Shown here piece by piece: positions 11,361 to 24,089 of a stretch of DNA of 64,000 bases. Source of the stretch: Carex sylvatica (taxonomy: Eukaryota; Streptophyta; Magnoliopsida; Poales; Cyperaceae). Below the pieces are notes generated by a model. That model saw only the letters and a program-made list of their open reading frames with translations, searched no databases and was not told the DNA's origin. The DNA is taken from NCBI GenBank assembly GCA_964058845.1, contig CAXKVR010000006.1, forward strand, positions 248,001-312,000, in the 5' to 3' direction. How positions within the stretch are numbered: position 1 is the first letter of the stretch; the number at the start of each line of letters is the position of its first letter. The position numbers were made by a program, and so were the translations under genes.

Positions 11361-12781
11361 ATGGCACCCTATAGATGTGTGAGGGAACCCCCAATTTTCG
11401 ATAATACAACCAACAATTTTGTGCATTGGAAGAAAACCATGAATAATTACCTAAACATTCTTGAGATATGGTATGTGGTTGATAAGGGGTATACACCAAA
11501 ATTCACCCCTATTCCTACCAATAGTGCCAATAATTCAAAAATCGAGACTCCCAAATCCAAACAAACCAAGAAAGACAATGATCTTGCAACCAATGCCATA
11601 TTTAACTTGGTTAGTGAATCGGTTGCCTCAATATTTGGTAGCTCCTCAACTGCAAAAGAAATGTGGGATGCTCTTGTAAACTGATATGAGGAAAATTTCC
11701 AAATTAAACGAACTAAGATAACCGGTTTAGAAGCCAAATTTGAAAATTTTAAGGTTGAAGATGGTGAAAGCATTGAGGATATGTATATCCAAAATGAATT
11801 TATTGAATTGGGAGAACCACTTTCTAATGATAAAATTGTAGGAAAGCTACTAAGAGTCATGCTTGGGAGGCCTAGGTGGGAAGGTTTGGTGAGTGCCTTA
11901 GAAGCAATCCAAGGGATACACGAATCATTCACACCGGATGATCTCTATGCACACTTTCGAAGTTTTGAAGAGAAACTTGAACAATCCACCAAGCCAAAGC
12001 AAAATTCAAAATAAAAATCCGTAGCACTTTCGGCACAAAATCGCAACATTCCTAGCTCCTCAAATATCCATCTATCAAATGACACATTTCTCAATAAAAA
12101 TGACATTGAATTAACCCAAGATGCCATTCTCTTATCCAAAATATTTTATGGCATGCTTGATTTCGAAAGAAAGTATAACAGAAACGTGAAGAGAAAAACA
12201 AACGCGTAATATGCTTTGCATGCCATAGAAAGGGGCACACCATCCAAACATGCTTAGAACTATTTTCACATACGAAGAACTTGGATGGTGAAGGGAAACA
12301 AGACCGAATGCCAAGACAAAAACATGATGGGTATAAAGGGAGCAAAAAGGCAAAAGCATTGCAAGCATTATTTTCGGACGAGAGCGAGGTGGAGGAATCC
12401 GACACGGAGTCGAAAAATGAACTAGAGTTCAACCTTGCATTGGTGGCAAATGTAAATGAAGGTCCTTCAACAAGCTCCACCAATGAGGTATATCTAGAAC
12501 TTGAAAATGATGATTTTGATTTCAAAATTGATGATACAAGTAGCTCTTTTGTTAAAGGTCAAACACATAGAGATGAAATTAAATTGAGGTCTCTTCTCGA
12601 TAATCAAAAGAATAAACTTCAAGATCTTGCCACTTATGCAAAAGATTTGATTATTCAAGAACAATCAATTATATTGTGTAATTATTGTTGTAAAATTGGT
12701 CATACCTCTTTAGAGTGTAGATTTAGGAATGAAAACAACAACTCAAATGTTGTTTGGGTTCCTAAAGCTAAACTAGGTTAA
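11361..12781 (+). pseudogene. Broken gag of the TR-GAG element
   Basis: The first ATG after the PBS opens a copia-type gag (EPPIFDNTTNNFVHWKKTMN). It is interrupted by an in-frame TGA at 11682-11684 (reading VN*YEENF), continues in the same frame to a TAA at 12012-12014, then resumes in another frame. That frame holds two CX2CX4HX4C zinc knuckles: CFACHRKGHTIQTC (12212-12253) and CNYCCKIGHTSLEC (about 12678-12720). It ends with WVPKAKLG and a stop at 12779-12781. A low-complexity acidic linker separates the knuckles. In copia elements Gag packages RNA into virus-like particles; this copy cannot make a full-length product. Confidence 0.85.
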
Positions 12782-13489
12782 TTTCATAGATAATCTCCTC
12801 AAAATTCAAATTGCCAAAAATAAAATGGGAGATTAAAACAAGGTAAATGTTAGTTATTCACCCAAAAATAATTAATATATACTCTTGTAAATGTGTTTGA
12901 TTGTAACTCATAAAGAAAAATACTTAGATCATTGATAGTTGTTGCACACAAATATTATAGATTATCCAAATTCTAAATTATTATGAAATTCTCTTCTGCA
13001 ACGTACCAATTATGTGTGACAACACTAGTGCTATAATAATTTCCAAAAATCCTTGGTTAAATTGCAAAATTATTGGATTTAATGAATTGATAATTTGTCA
13101 AGGGTTAAATTGCAAAATCTTGAAACCTTGACAAGTTATATGATATATTGAAATGCATTAAATGAATTGACTTGTGTGTATTGTGATATGCATTGTGATT
13201 TTCAAGAATTGATTTGTCGATTGATAATCATATAAATTGTTAGAGTAAACCCTCAATTATATTTCATTTATGATTTATCGGTATTATATTGCTAAATTGA
13301 GGGGGAGTGCATATTTTGAGAGGGAGCACTTTGGAAATGTGCTTATTTTTTCTTCCTTTCGTCGATTTCCAAAAAGGGGGAGAAATTGGTACCAAATGCT
13401 ACACAATAACAATTGGGTAAACCAAATTAAAAAAAAAAAAAAAAATTGATTTATGCACTTACTCACATTGTATGTTTTTGCAAATCGTC

Positions 13490-13502
13490 AAAAGGGGGAG
13501 AT
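13490..13502 (+). other. Polypurine tract of the TR-GAG element
   Basis: AAAAGGGGGAGAT directly abuts the 3' LTR start at 13503, the expected position for plus-strand priming. About 700 bp of AT-rich, non-coding sequence separates the gag end (12781) from this tract. Confidence 0.88.
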
Positions 13503-14833
13503 TGTTGTTCGAGCAATAATCTTATTCGTCTATTTGACTAATTTGCAAAAACATACAATTATTGAATTTTATGATTTCTTCTATTTTTGAAAGATATGTA
13601 GGTTCAAGTCAAATGAAATTGCAACATTGAATACTTAGACTGAAGAAATCATGAAGACACTTATCAAGAATATAAATTATAAAATCTTAGACTTGGTAAA
13701 GTGTATTTAAGCTTGTTTAAACAGGGGAAAAATATTGGTAACGTTTGTAAAACGTTGTAACGTTTTCAGCCTGTCAGAAATGCTGAAAGAATAGCTTGAT
13801 CAAACTCAGAAACAACCTAAAATGTTGCAACAGTTTCACCAAACGTTGTAACATTTTATGATTGTCAGAACAGCTGTAATATAACTGCGCAAATCAATAT
13901 GAAACGTTACAACGTTTATAAAAACCGTTGTAACATTTTAGAGAAGTTCAGAACTACTCAATCCAGCTGACTACATTCTTCCTTAAACGTTGCAATGTTT
14001 TTGTTAAAACGTTATAACGTTTCTAGAATGTCAGAGCTTTAAGCACAGCTGTATCAGAATTCAAAATGAAACGTTGTAACGTTTTTATAAACGTTGTAAC
14101 GTTTTTATAAACGTTGTAACGATTTAATTAATTATGTGCTTTGAAAATTCCTGTTTTTGATCAAGTTTGAGTCAGTGCAAAACGTTACATAACGTTATAC
14201 AATTGTTGGTAACGATTGGGACGATCTCACAGAAAAAGAAAATCTAAATTTAAAATCGAGCTAAAACGTGGTAACGTTTTAACTCAATTTGCTCATTCTA
14301 GAGCTGTTTCTATAAATAGGGCTTTGGGGTTTCTTCCCAAATTAACCTAGCCGCCTCTAAACTTCAAAAATACAATTTTCTGTGAGCTTGGTTCCTCCAT
14401 TGTTGTAGGAGCTTAAAACTTCAATATCCCTCAAACAACCTCAAATCCACTTCACTAATTTTGAGTTAGATTATATTAGAGTGAGCTTTTGAGTATTTCT
14501 CTTGGAGATTTTTACTTTGGACTTCGTTCTCTCCTTCTTGAGTTGTTCGTGTGATTTTCCTTGGTTGTAAGGGCTCGCCGGTTCTCATCTCTAGTTGGCC
14601 GTGTGACTTCCCTTGATTGTAAGGGCTAGCCGGTTCACAAGTTGTAAACCTTTCGTATTGGGTAATAGAAAGGCGCACCTAGAAGAGGTTGCGACGCCCC
14701 GGAGACGTAGGCATTTGTTTTGCCGAACTCCGTTATCACCTCGAGTGTCAATTTCTCTAAACTCATCTATTTACTTTCAATTGCATTAATTTTCAGTTTT
14801 AGGAGTGCCTAAACCAACCTCCAAGTTGCAACA
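13503..14833 (+). repeat. 3' LTR of the TR-GAG element
   Basis: A 1331-bp copy of the 5' LTR. It carries an extra tandem GTAACGTTTTTATAAACGTT unit near 14085-14115, showing copy-number change in the AACGTT array. The TATAAATAGGG promoter motif is near 14310. It ends AACA at 14833, followed by the TSD. Confidence 0.92.
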
Positions 14834-14879
14834 GTTCTTTTTGACATTGCACTCCTTCTGTTGAAACTAGAGTCTCGCG
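14834..14879 (-). pseudogene. 5' part of the split exon of the same decayed gene
   Basis: On the minus strand an acceptor with an upstream TACTAAT branch-point-like motif (TACTAATCCTAG) opens a frame at 14879 that runs into the TSD. If the retroelement and one TSD copy (GTTCT) are removed, this 46-nt piece joins the 58 nt at 9924-9981 to give a 104-nt exon in one open frame, ending in phase 2 to match the next exon. No further upstream exon was identified with confidence. Confidence 0.4.
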
Positions 14880-17690
14880 CTAGGATTAGTATACCGTCTT
14901 TCGTCTCCTTTTTCAGCCATGGCTTTCTCTATTTTTTTTAGCAAATCTAAATCATAAAGTGCAATCAAGAACTATTTTAGTATCCTAAAAAGAATGAAAT
15001 GTTAACATGAGCTACTACAATGAAAATAAATCCAGGGAGAAGTCTCCCTAGATATTTTTCAAAAATACCCATACACCTTTGTTCACATAAACCCTATTTG
15101 CATACTATTATAATACATTAATACCGTCATTTAAAAACTGGAACTAAAAATATTTACATAAACCCTAATTCTATAAATTGGCATCATTTTTGGGTAAATA
15201 AAAATAGGGGGATGTTCCTCTACATTCAGAGAAAGAAATTTCTTAAGCGCTAAAAATCTAAAGATCAAAAATAGAGAAATTTAGACAAACCCTAAGTTAT
15301 TATCATTTAAATTAAACCTAGAGAAAGAATTTCTTAAAATAGCAAACTATCTTTCCAAAGGAAAGAGGGGGGGGATTAGTGCGAATTTATTTTTGCTTTA
15401 ATTACAAAAATTTCTCATTTGGCGTCAAAAGAAGTCATCTAAAAATGCTTTCTCTTTCATTTTAGGGGAATTCAGGCAAACATAAATTCCTTCACAGGAC
15501 TGCTATTTTTCGAGAAAGAATGAACATAAGATGTAACTATTAGCCGAGATTAGCCGAGATTAAGATGGAAAAGTTGATAAGGGATAGAGAGAGAAATTTT
15601 TTTTACCTAAACCCTAAAATCTTGCTTGAGAGAGAAAGAGACGCGAAAGCACAAATCTTTTCTTTTGCGGCTTCTACTAAATCCTTGATCTCGAAAGAGA
15701 AAGGTAAAAAGTTCTTAAAATCCTTGAGAGAGAACGTGTGTCGACTTTCGAGCAATTAGAATTGAAAAAGAACATGAGACATAACTTAACGTCCCTTTAA
15801 GATTACAAAAGGTGCTATTTTGAAGTTTATGGTGATTGATCTTTTGTCCGTAAAACCCTTTAAGATAAATCTATTAATTATTACACAATCCTTTTTGTCT
15901 GAAAGTTCAGACGACCAATGCCTTTTCATTATTTTATCAAAAATAAAAAGATTTCAAGAATTCCCAAAGTATCCTTCCTTCCGTCCGTTGTCAATCGTCA
16001 CTTCGTTATAACATCTTAATATAATTAATTTATTCATCACTTATTAACACTGCCCCCTAGCCTTGGTTTCATGTATTGCTCCTTAGTGCAACACGTTTTT
16101 CTAACTTTTTTATTTATTCTTCGGAATGTTGGTAAACTCCAAACCAGCTAGTTGTTTCAATGGCATTAACAAATTACCGTTTTTGATATTCTTAATTAAA
16201 GATTGGTGGTGTTAATATTACATCAATGCCCAATAAAAAATAACGATAAAAAATTAAAATTTCATTGTAGATAAATCTGTCGAAATTATGGTTTACGTAA
16301 ATTGTAACAATGTCAGCAGTTAATTGAACTATTGAAAATAGAAATAAACCGTTGATTCTAATTTTGTAATGATAATGGTGCAATGATTATTTTAATAATT
16401 AGAACGATTTGCTGAATTTGAAAAGGTTAATTGTCTTATCCACTTAATATTTTTGTATACGAGGGGTTATATTTAACATTATAATTTATCTAAAATTTAA
16501 TGAAATCACAATTAATTATCTCCGACCGAGTTCCTTCATAGACATCTTAATTTGTTTTTATCATTGAGCTTTATATAGCTAAATTTGATTATCTAGTGAG
16601 TAGTATTTTATTTTGGTCAAATTGGTTGTATACTCATTAAATTTTAGCTTTTTAAATTTCTTTCAAAAATTTATATTTAATATTATCCATCGAATTTCAA
16701 ATTGATAGATATTTTTCACTATATACTTAGAACTCATTAAATCGATAAAAACATTTCATGACAAAATATTTGTAGCTCTCGGGAAAAGATGGTAGTCTTT
16801 TGAACCATTAATACATCAAGATTTCATCCATAAAATAAATGAACACAATTAAGTATAGAATGTACAAGCAACGCATAACTAATTTGTTATTCTCTCTTTA
16901 TATATTTTAGGTGATAATAGTTTTCTGAACTCCTGATTTATTTAATTAGGTTATGTATTTATTTTCATTTTCTAAATATTATGGAATCTCTTTATGTACG
17001 CCTCATCTAAATTAATTTGATCTACCTAGCAAGACACAAGAAATATTGCTAATAACTTTGTCATAAATAAATATTCTAATTCATAATCTAAGTAAATGGT
17101 TTTCTATTATTACCGTATTGACGAACAAAAAAGTTATCGATAAACATCTTATCAAAAAAAAAAAAATAATCAGACAATTGAATAAATAAATTTCATTTTA
17201 AAATTGGTCTTGTTCAGGTAGATTGTACAAATTAATTTGCTGAGGCTGTTAATTAAATTCATAAAAAATCGTCAAGCAATTATTTATAATTAATGTCCTA
17301 CTGTCTATAGATCCTTATATAGTCCTTAATTTGGACTTCCATCTATCAAACAAATTAAATAAATTAAATAGTGGTGGGTTTCAATACCGATTTTTTTATT
17401 TATATCCAAAAATAAAATAAAATTTTAAAAAATAACCAAACGTCGGTTGTATTTTCAAAACTACCCAAGCCAGAAATTTAGCATCAATTATCGGAAATAT
17501 TTTTCTCGGAAATTCATGTCTAAAACCAGGAAAAATTTCGATATCCAATTCCAGAATTTTTTTTTTCTGATTTTTAGTCCCAAAACCGGAAAAAAAAATC
17601 CGAAAATGGGATTTCTCAAATTTTTTTTAAAATTATTTACATATATAGCTTTTTTTATGGTCCAGATTTGTCTGAAAACAATGATTTTCA
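14880..17690. other. AT-rich stretch, no gene recognised
   Basis: The first part is presumably an intron of the decayed minus-strand gene. Two similar AGAGAAAGAAATTTCTTAA blocks occur near 15230 and 15317. Short open frames (15565-15759, 15820-16011, 17447-17815) show low-complexity Lys/Phe/Asn composition and no family signature. I see nothing else supportable. Confidence 0.5.
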
Positions 17691-17692
17691 AT

Positions 17693-17763
17693 AAATCTAA
17701 AAAAAATAAAAAATTTGGTCTCCAAACACATATTAATATGGACAACACGATGAATGGTTTGGA
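17693..17763 (+). repeat. Truncated relative of the foldback MITE at 20180
   Basis: The segment with AAATTTGGTCTCCAA, ACACATATTAATATGG and GATGAATGGTTTGGAT matches the inner-right arm of the foldback element (about 20440-20510) with a few mismatches. It is cut at 17763 by the TGTCACACCCC end of a gypsy LTR. Confidence 0.7.
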
Positions 17764-19250
17764 TGTCACACCCCACAGCCACGGGTCGCAACAGTCCCCT
17801 GCCATAAGCATATAACTCCGTGTATGATTACAAGGCAGATCAACATATACTCAAAAATTCACGACAATTAAAATATAAACAAGTTTCTAAATATAAATCA
17901 GAGTACACGAGTCTGGTAAAAATATAATACATCAAGGTATCACATATGGATACCGATTATCTAGTATGACATAGACAGTTATACAACCAAAAATAATTTA
18001 TATATACATCTCTAGCCAACTAACTAAATATCTACGGAGGTAATGGGGATCTATACCGGAGGCCTACTGATCGCGTGCCTCCCCAGACTCAGACGCACCA
18101 GAACCTGTAATATAACCCGAAGGGTGGGGGTGAGAATAAAATTCTCAGTGCGAATTGCCACTATTAGATTATTGGACTTGCAATCAGATTCCATATTAAA
18201 AAATAAAATCCATACCCTCGCAATTCAAACAGATTCAGTAAAGAAAAGAAATGCAGATGCTCGACAACAATTAACTAAATGAATCACAATTAACGGAATT
18301 TCCAAGATGAATCTCAAATACAACACAATTTGGCTTAACTCAACTATTATACGGGCTTGTAATAACTACAGATGTTCAATCGAGCTGGACCCTTTATCTG
18401 ACCCTCGTCTGTAGGGTTACTGACACCTACAGACGCTCCACCGAGCTGGACCCTTTATCTGACCCTCTTTTGTAGGGTTACTGACACCTACAGACGTTCC
18501 ACTGAGCTTGATCCTTTATCTGACATCCATATGTAATTGTTTGGCCTAACCATTTTCTTAGGTCTGGTTCGAATCATATAAGGAAAATTCTCTTTGAAAT
18601 CATTTCAATATTCGTATTATTCAATTGACCGTCCAAACGCATTAACATGTAGAAAAATACCACCGAGCCACATATGTTACACTTGTCACCCACGATTTCC
18701 AATCCACACATCAATTCAATCACTCACCCCTCGTCCCAATCGGTACTGGGAAAACTGAGGGTCATTCACCTAAATCGCTAGAAGGATCCCGGGCTCAAAG
18801 TCAGCCATACAGCTCAACTTTGCAAATTCGTCGGACCCAAGTCAGCCATACGGCTCAACTTCGTAAATCCGCACACATACTCATTCTCAATCATCAATTC
18901 GTGATGACTCTCAACCAAACTCAGATCATGATAGATCGACACGACTGACAACCATACAAACATGCAAATCATTCAATTCCCGACAATTCAAGTTTAATTT
19001 GTTTGGACTATGCATATGATTTACATGATTCAATGATACAATCAATCAGATATTCAACATGACAAACGAATAAACAGTTTAATTTATGAAAATGAAATAT
19101 CAAACAAGTCCAAGGATCTCGCACCTGTTTACGATGAGCGTATCGCTAATTTAATAAAAAAAATTGAGTTTCAATATGTTTAGTCTTCATTTATACATCC
19201 ATTATTAAATTTTTAATTCTTCGTGATAAAAATTTTAAAATCCAAAAAAC
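17764..19250 (-). repeat. Gypsy LTR fragment (minus orientation)
   Basis: It begins on the + strand with TGTCACACCCC, i.e. a minus-strand LTR ending GGGGTGTGACA. Its content (GGGTGGGGGTGAGAATAAAATTCTCAGTGCGA and the 61-bp units below) parallels 1-1200 in the same order, so it belongs to a related family. No polyprotein flanks it, suggesting a solo or truncated LTR. The far end is uncertain. Confidence 0.6.
18366..18541 (+). repeat. Three 61-bp tandem units within the LTR
   Basis: Units start at 18366, 18427 and 18488. Each contains CTACAGAYG, CGAGCTGGACCC, TTTATCTGAC and TGTAGGGTTACTGACAC. A looser version occurs around 665-780 in the first LTR. Confidence 0.9.
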
Positions 19251-19533
19251 AAAGTAGAGCCAAGCTAGATCATTAGATTTATAAAACTCCCTCTATATCT
19301 ACGTAAAAAAAATATGGTGTGTATTTTGACATTATCTTAATAAAGATAAAACGCTGAAGAAAATAATATCTAAAAAATTGCAACATCGAGATAAAATCTT
19401 TTAATGTCAATCTAAACAAATCGACATATCTTGTTTTTAAATGTTTTCGTAGATTGCAATTAAAGGATTCGTTTTCAAAATTTTAAAATTTTAAATTAAA
19501 GTCATCAAAATATTAAATTATAAAAATATTTAA

Positions 19534-19770
19534 CACTAGTGGAAAAACAGGAATCAGGATCAACCTATCTGGATCGGCTATATGAAACAACCGATACTAA
19601 TATCTATCTGGATCGATTCTCTGAACAAAACCGATCCTAATAGTTAATCAGATCGGATTTTTTAAACAACTGAACTATTAGGATCGGTTGTTTATAAAAA
19701 TCGATCCTGATAGTTCAACTATCAGGATCAATTTTTTTATAAACAACCGATCCTAATAGTGCATATGAAA
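19534..19770 (+). mobile_element. CACTA transposon terminal region
   Basis: It starts CACTAGTGGAAAAAC, a CACTA-type terminus, followed by subterminal repeats of GGATCGGTT/AACCGATCC alternating in both orientations (for example 19680-19750). The same terminus and repeat type recur at 29508. No opposite-facing terminus was found, so this is probably a truncated end. Confidence 0.75.
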
Positions 19771-20142
19771 AGTTAATTCAGTCTGATTTTTGTCAGAATC
19801 TCATTTCTCTTCCTCTATCGCCTCTCTTAATTAGTGCAGCAGCTATTTCACCCTACATTAATTCAGTTATCTCAGCTTTTTTTTCTCAGGTACATTTGAT
19901 CATCTCTTTTCTCAAGTTTGCTATTAGTGGAGCACCATTTATTGGTTATATGATTAATTCGGTTCAAACCCTAAACCCTAAATCATATATATACAAGAAG
20001 TGAGTTATGATCCGACCCGCTCAAAATCTAAACCTTATAGCCTTGATTCAGCTCTTTTGTTGGTTCCACAAGCTTTTAAGTTTGAATACCTAGCATCTTC
20101 TCATTTTAAGTTTTTCTTTATATGTGGAGATTTGGATGCACA

Positions 20143-20145
<3 letters not shown>
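19771..20145. other. No gene recognised
   Basis: AT-rich sequence with a plant 5'UTR-like stretch (CAAACCCTAAACCCTAAATC near 19968). The open frame at 20000-20185 ends in the TA microsatellite and has no signature. It may be the interior of the truncated CACTA element. Confidence 0.4.

Positions 20146-20179
<34 letters not shown>
20146..20179. repeat. (TA)n microsatellite
   Basis: About 16 TA dinucleotides immediately left of the foldback element; a shorter (TA)n run, about 20596-20612, lies at its right edge. The element therefore sits inside a TA-rich target. Confidence 0.95.
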
Positions 20180-20182
<3 letters not shown>

Positions 20183-20595
20183 TAAGTCTACCATACATTG
20201 CAATGCATAGGCACCTCTATGCATTGGACTATAAATCACCATATTCAAAGTTCAAATGACCGATCCAAACCGTTCATCTTGTTCTCCATATTAATATGTG
20301 CTTAGAGACCAAATTTTATATTTTTTAGAATTTTTTTACTATTTATTAAGCCACATTGAAAATCGCTGATCCAACGGTTACAGTAAAATCAAAAGGCACC
20401 GTTGGATCAGTGATTTTCAAAGTGACTTAATAAATAGTAAACAAATTCCAAAAAATATAAAATTTGGTCTCCAAGCACATATTAATATGGAGAACAAGAT
20501 GAATGGTTTGGATCGGTCATTTGGACTTTGAATCCATGATTTATAGTCCAATGCATAGAGGTGCCTATGCATTGCAATGTATGGTAGACTTACTC
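20180..20595. mobile_element. Foldback (fully palindromic) MITE, 416 bp
   Basis: The left arm starts GAGTAAGTCTACCATACATT and the right arm ends with its reverse complement. The two ~195-bp arms pair nearly perfectly through GCATAGGCACCTCTATGCAT, CGATCCAAACCGTTCATCTT, AATATGTGC and CCAACGGT, leaving a loop of about 20 nt near 20390. No coding capacity. It is inserted in a (TA)n tract, so a TA target duplication is possible but cannot be proved. Confidence 0.92.
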
Positions 20596-20612
20596 TATAT
20601 ATATATATATAT

Positions 20613-20990
20613 CCATATATGTTATATATGAGCTAATATATGAGCTACATATGAGTTATTCTTTATATGTAGAGATTTTCTTTATAAGTTTGAATACCTC
20701 TTCTTATTTCAAGATTTGCATGCACACGCTTTTGAGTTTGCTATATATGCTATATGAGCATTTTTTATTTATTTCAAGTTGTAGGATATATAGCATGCAT
20801 GTTATATATGTACATCTCTTAATTAGGTTCCGATCGATGGTTTAATTTTATAGAATGACTATTATTAAGATGTTTGGTGCAGCGATATATATTCATCTCA
20901 CTCGATCCGTCATCAAAAAAAAGTTGTAAGTACAATCTAGAACTCATGTTTAATTAGTTTTGTGCATTAATGTATTTTTTTTTTGTGAGA
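20613..20990. other. No gene recognised
   Basis: AT-rich, with repeated ATATATGAGCTA-like words. I see no coding or repeat structure that can be supported. Confidence 0.4.
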
Positions 20991-23960
20991 GATGTATTTA
21001 TATTAGCTAGGTATGTAGCTAGAGTACTGTCTTATGAACCACAACTGCATTAGTTCTAGATCTTGCTAGAGATCCACTAATCTATGCTTAGTATAAAGTT
21101 AGTAACCCCTTGTTAGCCTCCAAAATTAATTTCTTAATTAAATGACTAACCTAATTAATAGATCTAGAATTAATGCAAGAGAGGAGGGAGAGCTCTTTTG
21201 TGTAGCCACCACAAAGTGATGAGAGAGAAAGATAGATAAGAGTCACATGTGGAGTGCTATTTATATAGAGAAAAACTAGGGCAATTTTGGAGTGAATAAG
21301 ACCAAATTACCCCTCCTTTTGTCACATGCAATCATATGTCATCTTTGTGTGGCTAATCACACCATGGCCAATTATGCCTCATGGTGTGTCTCTCAATTGC
21401 ATATTTAATTCTAAATTAATTAATGTTCGAATTATAACAATAATATAATGTACATTATTATATTTATGTGACACAACATTATGCTATGTAATATATATTA
21501 CATTTCACCAAATAATATTCTTCACATATATAATATAATTTACACTAAGCTGTTACGACATGTAACATTTTATTTCAATACTTTATCACATGTATTTTAT
21601 TTCATATCATATGAAATATCATACACCATATAAATATAAAATAACTTTCTTGTTTCTTGTTCAGTTGGTGTGACCTTTATCGAGAATCTATGTTAAATTG
21701 GTAATGATATAAATCATTTTATTACCATAAACTATAAGTGGTGTTCTAGCTACACATTTTAGTCACCCAATAAACATAGATGTAATGTAACCAATTTACA
21801 AAACATGATCCTATAGCAATTTTATGAATAACATTACTTGTGTCAATTCCTTGCCTCATGATATTATGAATAATATACAAAGTAGGGCAGTATCATCTTT
21901 GTAATATATTTGTTTCCTAATCTCTCGAGTAAATTATAAATATATAGTTGATAGCGCTTCAACTATACTGCATTCATTTATAATTCTACTCTATCAAGGG
22001 GCCCAGCAATATCATCACACATTACAAATGAGGAGTAATGATACTGTTGACATATATCTTTCTCCTGCACAAGCCATATACAAAGAACTACTATTTTTAT
22101 CATTACCTGCTATAAGTAACTTTTAATAGTAATTACATTATACATTTCTCATGTGAAAAAGATACAATCTCATATCTTAGAATCCGTAGATACAATGAAA
22201 ATATTAATGACACAAACACAATTCATATAATATTTCATTTGTTTGGTCATGTTCAATGTATGGAACCTTTCATACACTCGTGTTATCAAATGATAATCTT
22301 TTATCAACATTCATAGAACTACAATGTACTTTAACTAACACGATAATCCTTTTGCGATATATTAGTGTTCCATGCTAATTATCAAGATTGTGAACATTTT
22401 AGAGTTATATGCTTATTATGATTTAGAGTTCTATGGTTCAAGACTAAGAGCATCTTCTTGAACACTTCTAAAGTCAAACATTAAACTCAAGGAACAAAAT
22501 GTATATAACATCCAATTCATAAACTCAACATGTAAAAGTAATCAACAAAAGATCACTTTTAGAACACAAAACTAACAATAGGGTCGGTTGGGCAAATGAT
22601 CGAAATACCCTTGTAGGGTCGATTCCAAGAAGAAATGACAAAAATGCCCTCGGCCCATATTGAATTGATTTGATTTGGGCTTTTAAATCCAATTAAGGCC
22701 TAAATTCAAATGGGCTTTAAGTCCAAAATATTAATTCATAATTAACATTTATAATTCATTTAATATCTATATAATTGTTATGAACAATTATATTTCTTAC
22801 GGCTGTTGTTTCGGTAACTTTTATACAATGTGCCATGCATGCTTATAAATTTAACATGTTTAAGCTTGTCATATATATGACATTTATATTTAATTATATA
22901 ATGTATAATTAATTATAAACTTCTTATTATTAATTATAATTAATTTATAATTAACGATAAGATTCTCTGATTACTTCTTATACGGTGTGACCCGATAGGA
23001 TCTGTGTTATGCTGGTAAATAGAATTAAAATTGTTTTAGCTTCTATAAATCATAAGAGGCACCTAACAGAATGCATTATGACCATCCAATTACACACATG
23101 ATCTTGTACTGTACAATATCACGATCCAGTAAACTATTTACTCGTGTTAATTCTTTCGTCTCATAGCTATCATATCAGTTTCAAGGTAGGTGTGTGTCAT
23201 CCTTGTAAACTTAATCTTTTCTTGATCTTGAGCAGATTATCAAATATGATTACTCTTGTAATTATACCGCATGCAGATAATCTTACTCTATCAAGGGGCC
23301 CAGTGATACTATTACTTGTATAGTAATACGAGGGACAATAGTACTTTTGGTGAACATCTCTTCCTCCGCATAAGTTATGTATACTGAAATGCCACCGTTA
23401 TAGCTACATTTTACGGACAACGTTAGACAACACTCACGAATATACATTTCTTATATAGGAAAGATAAATACCTCATACTTTATAACTTAACACTTAATGA
23501 AAACATTTATGACACGAACACAATTCCATTTAACGTTTCATTCGGGATCTGTCAAATACCATGTTCTGTAACTTGTATCAATGTGATTAAAATAACATCT
23601 CTTTGTCAATGGTCTGTAAAACTTAACCATATTTTAATCCACATACTAACCTTGTAGTGGTTAATTAGTGTTCGTACTAATTACCTTGGTTAAAGACTAT
23701 TAAGAGTATTTATCATTTATATTATGAAGTTTTATAATTCCAATCATTAACTCGAAATGATTCATAAATGCAATAATACTCAAAGAACAAAATTACATTT
23801 TATTAATCATTCAATTCATGAACAAAATATATATTATACAATTATCGTATTATTGACTTCTAGATTATTACATACTAAAAGTCTCTCACTTAAGCTAGAG
23901 CCAATCATCGTAGGTCCTACTTTATACAAGTCTCTATATTCTAAAAAATCTCACAGATCT
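20991..23960 (-). repeat. Two diverged direct repeats of retroelement-like non-coding DNA
   Basis: The segment 21640-22090 resembles 22980-23420: both contain GTGTGACC..., then ACTCTATCAAGGGGCCCAG, then TACTAT/GATACT and CTCCTGCACAAG or CTCCGCATAAG blocks in the same order and spacing. The right edge (about 23880-23905), read on the minus strand, resembles the GATTGGCTCTAG..AAGTGAGAG end of copia internal domains, so the whole is probably LTR-type DNA of a minus-strand copia element with a diverged internal duplication. No protein-coding domain was found. Confidence 0.4.
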
Positions 23961-23974
23961 CAAGAAAATCTCAG

Positions 23975-24075
23975 TTCGGTCGGTTTGGTTCTATTTTCAA
24001 AAACTGAAGAAAACATTGGTTTATCTATTTTAATTCGGTTCAAATCGAACCGACCGTTTGAACACCCCTACTTGA
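23975..24075. repeat. hAT-like terminal fragment
   Basis: It ends with GTTTGAACACCCCTA, the complement of the TAGGGGTGTTCA terminus common on plant hAT-type elements, preceded by GGTTCGATTTGAACCG-type words. A similar TAGGGGTGTTCA occurs at about 60126. No complete element could be delimited. Confidence 0.35.
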
Positions 24076-24089
24076 GTTCAAAACAAATA

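Larger units (their letters stand above)
9987..14833 (+). mobile_element. Non-autonomous LTR retrotransposon with gag only (TR-GAG type)
   Basis: Structurally complete: 5' LTR 9987-11295, PBS just inside, a 2.2-kb internal domain, PPT, and 3' LTR 13503-14833. Both LTRs start TGTTG and end AACA. The 5-bp target duplication GTTCT is at 9982-9986 and 14834-14838. The internal region encodes only a gag-like protein with two CCHC knuckles; no protease, integrase, RT or RNase H is detectable. This matches the published class of terminal-repeat retrotransposons with a GAG domain (TR-GAG). The LTRs differ by indels and scattered substitutions, so the insertion is not very recent. Mobility would need enzymes from another copia element. 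Confidence 0.9.

Noticed and set aside
17447..17815. 122-codon frame, Lys/Phe/Asn-rich
   Set aside because: Its composition follows AT-rich DNA, it runs into an LTR terminus, and the opposite strand is open to the same extent; no domain signature.
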